64,000 nucleotides of DNA, taken from NCBI GenBank assembly GCA_963705885.1, contig OY970120.1, positions 3,565,209-3,629,208 on the forward strand, given 5' to 3'. Below, in pieces: positions 23,423 through 30,734 of the stretch. A program made the translations under genes and the position numbers. Positions within the stretch are counted from its first letter, which is position 1. Each line of letters starts with the position of its first letter. The notes under the pieces are model-generated. The model ran no database searches. It saw nothing but the letters and a program-made list of their open reading frames with translations, and was not told the origin of the DNA. The stretch comes from MFD01275-c22 sp963705885 (lineage in GTDB: Bacteria; Actinomycetota; Actinomycetes; JACCUZ01).

Positions 23423-24864
23423 TGCGCTACGACCTCGTGGTCGTGGGGATGGGCTCGGGTGGCCTCGTCGCCGCCGAGTTCGCCGCGTCGATCGGGCTGA
23501 AGGTGGCGGCCGTCGAGCGCGACCGGGTCGGCGGCGACTGCCTGTGGACCGGCTGCGTGCCGTCCAAGGCACTCCTCGCGGCGGCCAAGACCGCGCACCA
23601 CATGCGCACGGCCGACCGCTTCGGGCTCGACCCCGTCGAGCCCGAGATCGACCTCGGGCGCGTCTGGAAGAGGGTGCGCCAGGTCCAGCAGGACATCGCC
23701 ACCACCGACGACGACCCGCAGCGCTACCGGGAGATGGGGGTGGAGGTCGTCCTCGGCGAGGCCACGCTGACCGGCCCGCACTCCGTCGAGGTGGACGAGC
23801 GCGACCTGACGACGCGGTTCGTCCTCGTGTGCACGGGCAGCACCCCGGCCGAGCCGGACCTCCCCGGACTGCGCGAGGCGGACTACCTCACCAGCGAGAC
23901 GTTCTTCGACATCGACCGCCCGCCACGCAGCATCGTCGTGGTCGGCGGGGGCCCGATCGCCGTGGAGATGGCCCAGGCACTCACCCGGCTCGGCGTCCAC
24001 GTGACCCTGCTGCAGCGCGGTGACCGCATCCTGCCCCGCGACGAGCCGGAGCTCGCCGACCTGCTCATGGCCACTCTGCGCGCGGAGGGCGTCCGGCTGG
24101 AGGTCGGCGTGACCACCGAACGGGTCACCGTGGAGGACGGGCGCAAGGTGGTGCACGGGACGCAGGCCGGTCGACCACACCGCTGGGAGGGCGAGGAGAT
24201 CCTCGTCGCTGCCGGCCGACGTCCCACGGTGGACGGCCTCGGCCTGCACAAGGTCGGCGTCACGACGTCGGTCCGCGGCATCGTCGTCGACGACCGGCTC
24301 CGCACGAGCGTCCCGTCGGTCTACGCCGCCGGGGACGTGGCGGGGCGCTACCTGTTCACGCACTCGGCCGGCTACGAGGCGGTCCTCGCCGTGCGCAACA
24401 TGGTCTTCCCCGGCTCGTCGACCCCCACGAGCCAGGTGCCCTGGGCCACCTTCACCGACCCCGAGCTGGCGCACGTCGGCCTCACCGTCGAGGAGGCCCG
24501 CGCCGAGCACGGCGACGACGTGGAGGTCGCGCGCGCGGACCTCGGCCACTCGGACCGGGCCCGAGCGGACGGCACGACCGAGGGACGGGTGCTGCTCGTG
24601 ACGGCGAAGGGGCGCCTCGTCGGAGCGCACATCCTGGCGCCGAGCGCCGGCGAGATGATCCACGAGCCGGCGCTCGCGATCCACCAGAGGATGAGGCTGC
24701 GCGACCTGGCCCAGCTGATCCACGTCTACCCGACGCTGAGCACCTCGACGAACCTGCTCGCCGCCGAGGCCTCCTACGTCCGGGCCCGCCGCCTGTCCTG
24801 GCTGACCCGGCTCACGCCAGGATCGCGTGCGCGACGGGCGCCGCGAACGACCGGCACCAGATGA
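23422..24864 (+). CDS. FAD-dependent pyridine nucleotide-disulfide oxidoreductase (mercuric reductase/Lpd-like)
   Basis: A 480-residue class I disulfide reductase. The FAD-binding start is RYDLVVVGMGSGGLVAAEFA, the redox-active disulfide is GGDCLWTGCVPSKALL (C-x4-C), the NAD(P) loop is SIVVVGGGPIAVEMAQAL, and the second FAD motif is VPSVYAAGDVAGRYLFTH. The dimerisation domain ends with HVYPTLSTS, where the catalytic His is followed by Ser instead of the usual Glu. No N-terminal heavy-metal domain or C-terminal Cys pair for mercury is present, so mercuric reduction is unlikely. It is coupled to the DM13 gene upstream. Its last 53 bases overlap the 3' end of the converging DM13 gene. Confidence 0.92.
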   Translation: MRYDLVVVGMGSGGLVAAEFAASIGLKVAAVERDRVGGDCLWTGCVPSKALLAAAKTAHHMRTADRFGLDPVEPEIDLGRVWKRVRQVQQDIATTDDDPQRYREMGVEVVLGEATLTGPHSVEVDERDLTTRFVLVCTGSTPAEPDLPGLREADYLTSETFFDIDRPPRSIVVVGGGPIAVEMAQALTRLGVHVTLLQRGDRILPRDEPELADLLMATLRAEGVRLEVGVTTERVTVEDGRKVVHGTQAGRPHRWEGEEILVAAGRRPTVDGLGLHKVGVTTSVRGIVVDDRLRTSVPSVYAAGDVAGRYLFTHSAGYEAVLAVRNMVFPGSSTPTSQVPWATFTDPELAHVGLTVEEARAEHGDDVEVARADLGHSDRARADGTTEGRVLLVTAKGRLVGAHILAPSAGEMIHEPALAIHQRMRLRDLAQLIHVYPTLSTSTNLLAAEASYVRARRLSWLTRLTPGSRARRAPRTTGTR

Positions 24865-25570
24865 GCACCGTCTGCTCTCCCCCGACATCCGTCCTGCGCG
24901 GCACGTCGTAGTTCTGGTTCCCCTTGTTGCCCTTGAGCGAGCCCAGGAAGGTGCCGCCGTCGGGGTCGGTGGCGGCACGGCCGGGCACGACGTAGACGAC
25001 GTAGTCGGGCCCCGGCTGGACGTCGAGGTTCTCGAACCGGACGATCACGTCCCCGTCCGGCAGCTCGATGAGCCGCGCCCGGCCGGACGCCTCGTAGTCC
25101 AGGCTGCGCATGCGACCCTGCCCCAGCAGGGTCGCGGCCGGCGCGGAAGCCTCCGGCGAGGACTCGCCCTGCGGGGTCGACCCCGTCGGCGACGGGGAGG
25201 GCGTGGCGGGGAGCGACCCGGTCGGGGTCGGCGACGGGGACGCGCCGGACCGCGGGACCACCGCCACGTCGAGCTCCTCGTCGACCTCCGTGTCGAAGGC
25301 GCTGGGCAGGACGGTCACGGCGAGCACCGCCACCACGAGCAGCGCCTGCGCGCCCCGCGCCGGCCACGGCCAGCGCGGCCCCGCGAACCGCCCGACGGCC
25401 ACGACCAGGACGATGACCACGACGACGAAGAGCAGGGCACGCGGCGTGGTGAGCGTCGACCGCACGAGCTCGGGGTTCCACAGGTAGGTGCCGCCGAGCA
25501 CGACCGCCGAGAGCCCGGCAGCGACCAGCAGCCGCCGACCGCGCGGGCCGGGCCCGTCAGAGCTGTCCAT
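24812..25570 (-). CDS. Membrane-anchored DM13 domain protein (second copy)
   Basis: A 252-residue protein with hydrophobic spans at about residues 13-30, 42-60 and 72-90, a Pro/Ser/Thr-rich linker (~105-145, SPSPTPTGS-type repeats) and a C-terminal DM13 domain: RARLIELPDGDVIVRFENLD, GPDYVVYVVPGRAATD, LGSLKGNKGNQNYDVP and VLIWCRSFAAPVAHAIL. The linker, absent from the first copy, probably spans part of the cell wall. The gene converges on the reductase gene and overlaps its 3' end by 53 bases. The two DM13 proteins bracket the reductase, which suggests a shared redox function at the membrane. Confidence 0.87.
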   Translation of the reverse strand: MDSSDGPGPRGRRLLVAAGLSAVVLGGTYLWNPELVRSTLTTPRALLFVVVVIVLVVAVGRFAGPRWPWPARGAQALLVVAVLAVTVLPSAFDTEVDEELDVAVVPRSGASPSPTPTGSLPATPSPSPTGSTPQGESSPEASAPAATLLGQGRMRSLDYEASGRARLIELPDGDVIVRFENLDVQPGPDYVVYVVPGRAATDPDGGTFLGSLKGNKGNQNYDVPRRTDVGGEQTVLIWCRSFAAPVAHAILA

Positions 25571-25657
25571 GCCGTCCTTCCGTCCGGCGCGTCACCGCGC
25601 GGCGCCCGTCCGCACCGTAGCCGACCGGCACGGACGGGCCCCCGCGAGCAGGTCCCG

Positions 25658-26395
25658 TCAGCGGACCCGCACGACCTTGATCTTCGCGACCGGTGCCGAG
25701 GTGTCCCAGCCGTGCAGGGCCGGGTCCAGGTCGACGCCACCGACGACACCGGCGTGGTGGGTGATGACCCCGCCCTCGGCGAGGGCCGGGTTCGACATGC
25801 CGCTGCCGGGCTCGACCGGCGCCGGCAGTGTCAGCCCCTGGCACGGCGGCACGATGTCGGCGAAGTCCTCGGTGTTGACCTCGCTGCCCGCGTCGTAGCC
25901 GGCCGTCCGCTCGGTGACCCGGTCGCCGACGTGCCGCGGGAGCCGAAGCCCGTCGACACCGGTGAAGCCGTCGTTCGTGCAGATCAGCATCGAGACCCAG
26001 GACAGGCGCTTCGCGCCGCGGTCGGCCTTGATGCGGAACGTCACCGACCGGTCGAACATCGCAGCGCCCGGCAGCGTGGGACCGACGAGCGGCGCGTCGG
26101 CCGCGAACACGTCGGCAACGCGCCGGGATCGCTCCAGGCGGGCCTGGAGCGGCGCGAGGTTGCCGTTCTCGGCGATCTCCCGCACGCCTCGCCGCGCCCG
26201 GTCGCCGACGTCGAACACGTCGAAGGACCGGCGGTGGGTCGCGACGAGCGGTGGGGTCAGCGGCTGACCCGCCGCCCGGACGGTGATCTTGACGCGGTAG
26301 TGCCGGGCTCCGTCTGCCTGGGCAGGAGGCGAGACCAGCCCCCCGGCGATGCATGCGGCGGCGGTCAGCGTGACGACCTTCGTGGTCCGACTCAT
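25658..26395 (-). CDS. Secreted spondin_N domain protein
   Basis: A 245-residue exported protein. The N-terminal SRTTKVVTLTAAACIAGGL signal peptide probably ends near AQADG. The mature part has YRVKITVRAAGQPLTPPLVATH, NGNLAPLQARLE, PGAAMFDRSVTFRIKAD, LSWVSMLICTNDGFTGVD and WDTSAPVAKIKVVRVR, a pattern of the bacterial spondin_N family, a C2-like beta-sandwich. ATG 26395 has AGAGGAA upstream and follows the histidine kinase gene by 104 bases on the same strand. That gap holds two hairpins/palindromes, so it may have its own promoter and be a target of the neighbouring two-component system. Confidence 0.82.
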   Translation of the reverse strand: MSRTTKVVTLTAAACIAGGLVSPPAQADGARHYRVKITVRAAGQPLTPPLVATHRRSFDVFDVGDRARRGVREIAENGNLAPLQARLERSRRVADVFAADAPLVGPTLPGAAMFDRSVTFRIKADRGAKRLSWVSMLICTNDGFTGVDGLRLPRHVGDRVTERTAGYDAGSEVNTEDFADIVPPCQGLTLPAPVEPGSGMSNPALAEGGVITHHAGVVGGVDLDPALHGWDTSAPVAKIKVVRVR

Positions 26396-26421
26396 GACGC
26401 GTTCCTCTCTGGCGACCGGAG

Positions 26422-26438
26422 CGGGTCGGTCCGACCCG
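26422..26438. promoter_or_regulatory. Perfect 17-base palindrome upstream of the spondin_N gene
   Basis: CGGGTCGG-T-CCGACCCG forms perfect 8-base arms around a single base, centred about 35 bases before the start codon. It may be a transcription-factor operator or an RNA hairpin in the 5' leader. Confidence 0.5.
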
Positions 26439-26475
26439 AGATGGACGCTAGGAGCGACTTCTTTCCCGGTCCTTA

Positions 26476-26493
26476 CGGGCGGCGGTCCGCCCG
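26476..26493 (-). terminator. Hairpin after the histidine kinase gene
   Basis: CGGGCGG (26476-26482) and CCGCCCG (26487-26493) are perfect arms around a four-base loop, directly after the kinase stop at 26500. No T-run follows, so termination is plausible but not certain. Confidence 0.45.
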
Positions 26494-26499
26494 CGAAAC

Positions 26500-27723
26500 T
26501 CACCGCGGGACCGACACCGCGAACCGCGACCCCACCGATCCGCTCTCGGCGGTGATCCGCCCGCCGAGCGCCTCGACGATGCGTCTGGCGATGGCCAGGC
26601 CCAGCCCGGCGCCGTGCACGTGGCGCGCGGGGTCGGCGCGGAAGAACGGCTCGAAGACCCTGTCCAGGTCGTCCGGGGCGATGCCGGACCCGGTGTCCTC
26701 CACCTCCATCTCGAGGTGGCGCTGCGTGCAGGTGACGGCGAGGCGCACGGTGCCGTCGGCCGGGGTGTGCTGGACGGCGTTGAGCAGCAGCGTGTGCAGC
26801 ACCCGCTCGATGCGCGGCGAGCAGGTGACGTCCCGGGTGCCGTCGACCTCGGTCACGACGCTCAGCCGCTTCTCCGCGACGCCGTGCGCGACCGAGGCGA
26901 GCGCGCTGTCGACAAGGTCCCCCACGCGCGTCCGGCGGGTCTCGGCGGCGATCGCCCCGGCCTCGAGCCGACTGAACTCGAACAGGTCGTCGACGAGCCG
27001 GCTGATCTGGTTGACAGAGACGCTCATCTCGCCGGCGTACCTGCGCAGCGTCGCGGGGTCGTCCACGACCTCGTCGGCCACCGCCTCCACCATCGCCCGC
27101 AGGCTCGCCAGCGGGGTGCGCAGGTCGTGCGAGACGGCGGCCACGAGGTCACGACGGACCTGCTCGCCGTGCTGCTCGCGGCGCTGCGCCGCCTGCAGCC
27201 GGTCGGCCATGTCGTCCAGCGTCCTGGCCAGCGCGGCGAGCTCGGGCCCGGCGTCGCGGACCCGCGAGTCGCCCTGCCGGTCGGCGCGGACGCCGAGGTC
27301 GCCCTCGCCCAGGCGGCGCGCCGTCCGCCCCAGGTGGGCGACGGCGTCGCTGGTGGCGCCGGCCAGGACCAGAGCGGCGGCGACGCTGACCCCGAGCGAG
27401 TAGACGAGCAGGGTCGCGAGCAGCGTCGCGTCGTGGGTGCTCACGAACATGGCCGCGGTGAGGGCCGCGAGGTTCGCCAGGGCGAACGCGACGGCCAGGG
27501 TGGCCACGGCTCCGAACCGCTGGCTCAGCGTCGCCGCACGCAGCAGCGGCCGGACTCCTGCCGCGACGAGCAGCGTCACCACCGCCGCGGGCAGCAGCAG
27601 GGACACCAGCTCGGTCAGGGCCGTGGCGTCCATGCCCGTCGAGGCGGCGACGACCAGCGCACCGGCGGCGCCGGCCGCGGCGACCGCCGCCGGCAGCAGC
27701 ATGACCCGCCAGCGGCCGGTCAC
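26500..27723 (-). CDS. Sensor histidine kinase (HAMP-HisKA-HATPase)
   Basis: A 407-residue sensor kinase. About four hydrophobic spans fill residues ~10-130 with short loops, followed by a HAMP-like segment (LGRTARRLGEGDLGVRAD), the phosphoacceptor helix RRDLVAAVSHDLRTPLASLRA (His in SHDLRTP), and the ATPase boxes LLNAVQHTP (N), EDTGSGIAPDDL (G1), FFRADPARHVHGAGLGLAIARRIVEALGG (F/G2). The start is taken as GTG 27723, whose GTGA overlaps the stop of the response-regulator gene by four bases. With few residues outside the membrane, it may sense an intramembrane or envelope signal. Confidence 0.92.
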   Translation of the reverse strand: MTGRWRVMLLPAAVAAAGAAGALVVAASTGMDATALTELVSLLLPAAVVTLLVAAGVRPLLRAATLSQRFGAVATLAVAFALANLAALTAAMFVSTHDATLLATLLVYSLGVSVAAALVLAGATSDAVAHLGRTARRLGEGDLGVRADRQGDSRVRDAGPELAALARTLDDMADRLQAAQRREQHGEQVRRDLVAAVSHDLRTPLASLRAMVEAVADEVVDDPATLRRYAGEMSVSVNQISRLVDDLFEFSRLEAGAIAAETRRTRVGDLVDSALASVAHGVAEKRLSVVTEVDGTRDVTCSPRIERVLHTLLLNAVQHTPADGTVRLAVTCTQRHLEMEVEDTGSGIAPDDLDRVFEPFFRADPARHVHGAGLGLAIARRIVEALGGRITAESGSVGSRFAVSVPR

Positions 27724-28418
27724 GGCTCGAACCGGTAGCCGACGCCCCACACCGTCACCAGGTGGCGCGGGTCGGCGGGGTCGACCTCGATCTTCTCGCG
27801 CAGCCGCCGCACGTGGACGGTCACCGTGGAGCTGTCGCCCTCCCAGGCGAAGTCCCAGACCGCGGCGAGCAGCTGCGACCGGGTGAACGTCTGCGCCGGG
27901 TGGGAGCAGAGGTACGCGAGGAGGTCGAACTCCTTGCGCGTCAGCGACAGGGGGGTGCCGTCCCGGGACACCTCGCGGCGGCCGTGGTCGAGCACGAGGT
28001 GGCCGTACCGGCGCACGGCGGGCTCGGTCGCGGGGGCGCCGCCCGCGGTCCGGCGCAGCACGGCCCGGACCCGCGCCACCACCTCGCGCGGCGAGAAGGG
28101 CTTGGTCACGTAGTCGTCCGCGCCGATCTCGAGGCCCACCACCCGGTCGGTCTCGCTGCCCCGAGCGGTGAGCATGATGACCGGCGTGTCGGCGCGCGCC
28201 CGCAGCTGTCGCAGCACCTCGTAGCCGTCGACGTGCGGGAGCATCAGGTCGAGGAGCACGAGGTCGAGGTCCGCGTCCTCCAGCCGGGCCAGGGCCTGCG
28301 CGCCGTCGGCGGCGACGGACACCGCGAATCCCTCGCGCCGCAGGTAGCGGGCGAGCACCTCGCGGACCATCGGCTCGTCGTCGACCACCAGGACCTGCGT
28401 GCGGCGGTCGGCGGTCAC
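27720..28418 (-). CDS. OmpR/PhoB-family response regulator
   Basis: A 232-residue regulator. The receiver domain has VLVVDDEPMVREVL (acidic pocket), LVLLDLMLPHVDG (phospho-Asp) and VIMLTAR/DDYVTKPFSP (Thr, Lys). The C-terminal winged helix has PLSLTRKEFDLLAYLCSHPAQTFTR-like spacing and SSTVTVHVRRLREKIEVDP, GVGYRFEP. It is complete. It is the first gene of the two-component operon with the downstream kinase (GTGA overlap). Regulators of this class bind tandem repeats with an 11-base period. Confidence 0.94.
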   Translation of the reverse strand: MTADRRTQVLVVDDEPMVREVLARYLRREGFAVSVAADGAQALARLEDADLDLVLLDLMLPHVDGYEVLRQLRARADTPVIMLTARGSETDRVVGLEIGADDYVTKPFSPREVVARVRAVLRRTAGGAPATEPAVRRYGHLVLDHGRREVSRDGTPLSLTRKEFDLLAYLCSHPAQTFTRSQLLAAVWDFAWEGDSSTVTVHVRRLREKIEVDPADPRHLVTVWGVGYRFEP

Positions 28419-28452
28419 CGACCCATCATGACCCGCAGATGTTGCCGATCCC

Positions 28453-29118
28453 TTACGCCTGGTGGACCAGGACCTCGTCCAGCGGCTTGCGGCTCAGGTC
28501 GGGCACCTGGGCGTCCTCGGCCGGGTAGCCGACCGGGATCACGACGAACGGTCGCTCCTCGCGCGGCCGGCCCAGGATCTCGGTGACGAACCGCATGGGG
28601 CTCGGCGTGTGCGTGAGTGTGGCCAGCCCGGCCTGGTGCAGCGCGGCGAGCAGGAACCCGACGGCGATGCCGACCGACTCCTTCACGTAGTAGGGCTTCG
28701 GGCTCGCCGGTCCCTTGTGCACCTCCATGACCACGATGACGTACGGCGCGTCCTCGAGGAAGGGCTTGCGCCAGTCGGTGCCGAGCGGGGCCAGCGCGTC
28801 CAGCCACTCGTCGGACGCGCGGTCCGCGTAGAACCTGCGCTCCTCGTCCTCGGCGGCCTCGCGCAGCAGGCGTTTGCGCGCCGGGTCGGACACGACCACG
28901 AAGCGCCACGGCTGCACGTGCGCCCCGCTGGGGGCGGTCGACGCGACCCTGATGGCGGTCTCGACCAGGTCGAACGGCACGGGTCGCGGGGAGAAGTCGC
29001 GGATGGTGCGCCGGGAGGCCATCGTGGCCAGGAACGCCTGCTGCGCAGAGCGGGCCTCCTCGACGGTGCGCGTGTCCCCCGGCGCGGCCACCGTGACGTG
29101 TCGTGGGTTGCAGCTCAT
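28453..29118 (-). CDS. Nitroreductase family protein
   Basis: A 221-residue flavoprotein of the nitroreductase superfamily, nearest in pattern to the BluB/iodotyrosine-deiodinase branch. FMN-binding segments are seen as ATMASRRTIRDFSPRPVP, STAPSGAHVQPWRFVVVSDP, KESVGIAVGFLLAALHQAGL (cap/FMN contact) and PVGYPAEDAQVP. The start is ATG 29118. It is single on the minus strand and divergent from the TlpA-like gene with a 163-base gap. The substrate is unknown; relatives reduce nitro- or halogenated aromatics or act in flavin metabolism. Confidence 0.88.
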   Translation of the reverse strand: MSCNPRHVTVAAPGDTRTVEEARSAQQAFLATMASRRTIRDFSPRPVPFDLVETAIRVASTAPSGAHVQPWRFVVVSDPARKRLLREAAEDEERRFYADRASDEWLDALAPLGTDWRKPFLEDAPYVIVVMEVHKGPASPKPYYVKESVGIAVGFLLAALHQAGLATLTHTPSPMRFVTEILGRPREERPFVVIPVGYPAEDAQVPDLSRKPLDEVLVHQA

Positions 29119-29223
29119 GGTGCGACGCTCCCGGTGCGGACGACCTGCGGCGGCCGGCCGGTCGCCGTACGTCATGCTCGTGCCTACGGCGCGGCGTGGT
29201 CCAACCAGTCCGCGGGCGCGCCG

Positions 29224-29250
29224 GGAACGAATGCGGGTCCCCGCCGGGTT
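29224..29250 (+). promoter_or_regulatory. Candidate SigR/ECF-type promoter for tlpA-ccdA
   Basis: GGAAC (29224-29228) and GTT (29248-29250) are spaced by 19 bases, matching the GGAA(T/C)-N18/19-GTT form recognised by SigR/SigH and close to other ECF promoters. It lies 32 bases before the ATG of a thioredoxin-like lipoprotein gene, and sigR itself is in this window. Confidence 0.45.
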
Positions 29251-29281
29251 ACCAGCGCAGAGCCCACCCACCGGAGGACCG

Positions 29282-29839
29282 ATGACTGCCAGGCTCCGAC
29301 TCGGCCTCGCCGGCGCGGCGCTGCTCGTGCTCACCGCGTGCGGGGGCGCCGCCACGACGACGTCCGGGCAGCAGCCCGGCGCGGACCCCGGCCAGGGCTC
29401 CGCTCCGTCGTCCGGAGCGCGCGCCGACGCCGGGCCCGCCGGATCGGGCATCACCGCGAGCACGCTCGACGGTGCCGCGTTCGACTTCGCCGACCTGTCC
29501 GGCCGTCCCACCGTCCTGTGGTTCTGGGCGCCCTGGTGCACCATCTGCCGGGCCGAGGCTCCCGAGATCGCCGACGCCGCGGAGCGGCTGGGCGACGACG
29601 TCACCGTCCTCGGCGTCCCGGGCCGCGGCGAGGTGCCGGACATGGAGCGGTTCGTGTCCGACACCGGGGTCGGCGACCTGGTGCACGTGGTCGACACCGA
29701 CGGCGAGATCTGGAGCACGTTCGGGGTCATCAGCCAGCCGGCGTTCGCCTTCATCGACGAGGCCGGCAACGCGCGGGTCGTCAACGGCGCGATGGGCGGC
29801 GACGACTTCGAGCAGGCGGCGCGGGACCTGCTGGGCTGA
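29282..29839 (+). CDS. TlpA/ResA-like thioredoxin-fold lipoprotein
   Basis: A 185-residue exported thiol-disulfide oxidoreductase. The signal peptide ends in a lipobox, LLVLTACGG, so the Cys at residue ~19 is probably lipidated. A Thr/Gln/Gly/Ala-rich spacer (~23-57) follows, then the thioredoxin fold with the active site FWAPWCTICRAEAPE (C-x2-C as CTIC) and the cis-Pro in GVISQPAFAFID. The start ATG 29282 has CCGGAGGA upstream. It is followed by ccdA after two bases, so electrons from the cytoplasm can be passed by CcdA to this protein outside the membrane. Confidence 0.92.
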   Translation: MTARLRLGLAGAALLVLTACGGAATTTSGQQPGADPGQGSAPSSGARADAGPAGSGITASTLDGAAFDFADLSGRPTVLWFWAPWCTICRAEAPEIADAAERLGDDVTVLGVPGRGEVPDMERFVSDTGVGDLVHVVDTDGEIWSTFGVISQPAFAFIDEAGNARVVNGAMGGDDFEQAARDLLG

Positions 29840-29841
29840 CG

Positions 29842-30714
29842 GTGGGCACCGTCGAGCTTCCCCTCGCACTGGCCCTCGTGGCCGGGGCCGTCGCCGCGGT
29901 GAACCCCTGCGGGTTCGCCCTGCTCCCGGCCTACCTCGCCATGCTCGTGACCGACGCGCCCGACGGCGCCGCCGAGGGCACCCGAGGGCAGGTCCTGCGG
30001 GCCGCCCGGTTCAGCCTGGCCATGACGGCCGGCTTCGTCGCCGTCTTCGGCGTGTTCGGGGCGGTCATCGCCCGGCTCAGCCTCTCGGTCGAGCGCTACC
30101 TGCCGGTGGTGACCCTGGTGATCGGGGCCGTCCTCGTCGCGCTCGGGGTCTGGGTGCTCCGGGGCGGGCACGTCCCCGGGGTCAGGTTCGCCGGCCGGGT
30201 CGGCCTGGCGCCCCGCAGCACGCTCGGGTCCCAGGTCCTCTACGGCGTGGCCTTCGCCGCCGCCTCGCTGTCGTGCACCATCGGCCCGTTCCTCGCGGTG
30301 ACCGGTGCGGCGGCCCGCACGGCCGACACCGGCGGCGTCCTGCTGGTCTTCGTCGTGTACGCGCTCGGGATGGGCACGGTGGTCACCGCGCTCGCCATGG
30401 CGGTCGCACTGGCGCAGGGGTCCCTCGTGCAGCGGCTGCGCAACGCGACCCCCGTCATCGAGCGCATCAGCGGTCTGCTCCTGGTGCTCGCCGGTGCGTA
30501 CATCGCGTGGTACGCCTGGTTCGAGATCAGGGTGCTGTCCGGGCGCTCGACCGGCGACCCGGTCGTCGACGCCGCCGGGCGGCTGCAGACCGAGCTGAGC
30601 CAGGCGGTCGCCGGCCTCGGGACGGTCGGGCTGACGCTCCTCGCCGTCGCGGCGCTCGCGGGCATCACCGGGCTCGCCGTGACCGGTCGCCGGAAGGCCA
30701 CCGCACGACGCTGA
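29842..30714 (+). CDS. ccdA: Cytochrome c biogenesis protein CcdA (thiol electron transporter)
   Basis: A 290-residue integral membrane protein that carries reducing equivalents across the membrane through a cysteine pair. The two Cys lie in the conserved GAVAAVNPCGFALLPAYLAML and AASLSCTIGPFLAV segments. About six to seven spans are seen, the last after a ~50-residue soluble loop (SGRSTGDPVVDAAGR...). GTG 29842 starts two bases after the TlpA-like stop. No haem-lyase or ResB gene is present, so the partner here is probably the upstream lipoprotein rather than cytochrome c maturation. Confidence 0.91.
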   Translation: MGTVELPLALALVAGAVAAVNPCGFALLPAYLAMLVTDAPDGAAEGTRGQVLRAARFSLAMTAGFVAVFGVFGAVIARLSLSVERYLPVVTLVIGAVLVALGVWVLRGGHVPGVRFAGRVGLAPRSTLGSQVLYGVAFAAASLSCTIGPFLAVTGAAARTADTGGVLLVFVVYALGMGTVVTALAMAVALAQGSLVQRLRNATPVIERISGLLLVLAGAYIAWYAWFEIRVLSGRSTGDPVVDAAGRLQTELSQAVAGLGTVGLTLLAVAALAGITGLAVTGRRKATARR

Positions 30715-30734
30715 CCCGCGTACGCTCCCCTGGC

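Noticed and set aside
23422..24864. Mercuric reductase identity for the disulfide reductase
   Set aside because: There is no N-terminal heavy-metal domain, no C-terminal Cys pair and no mer genes nearby.
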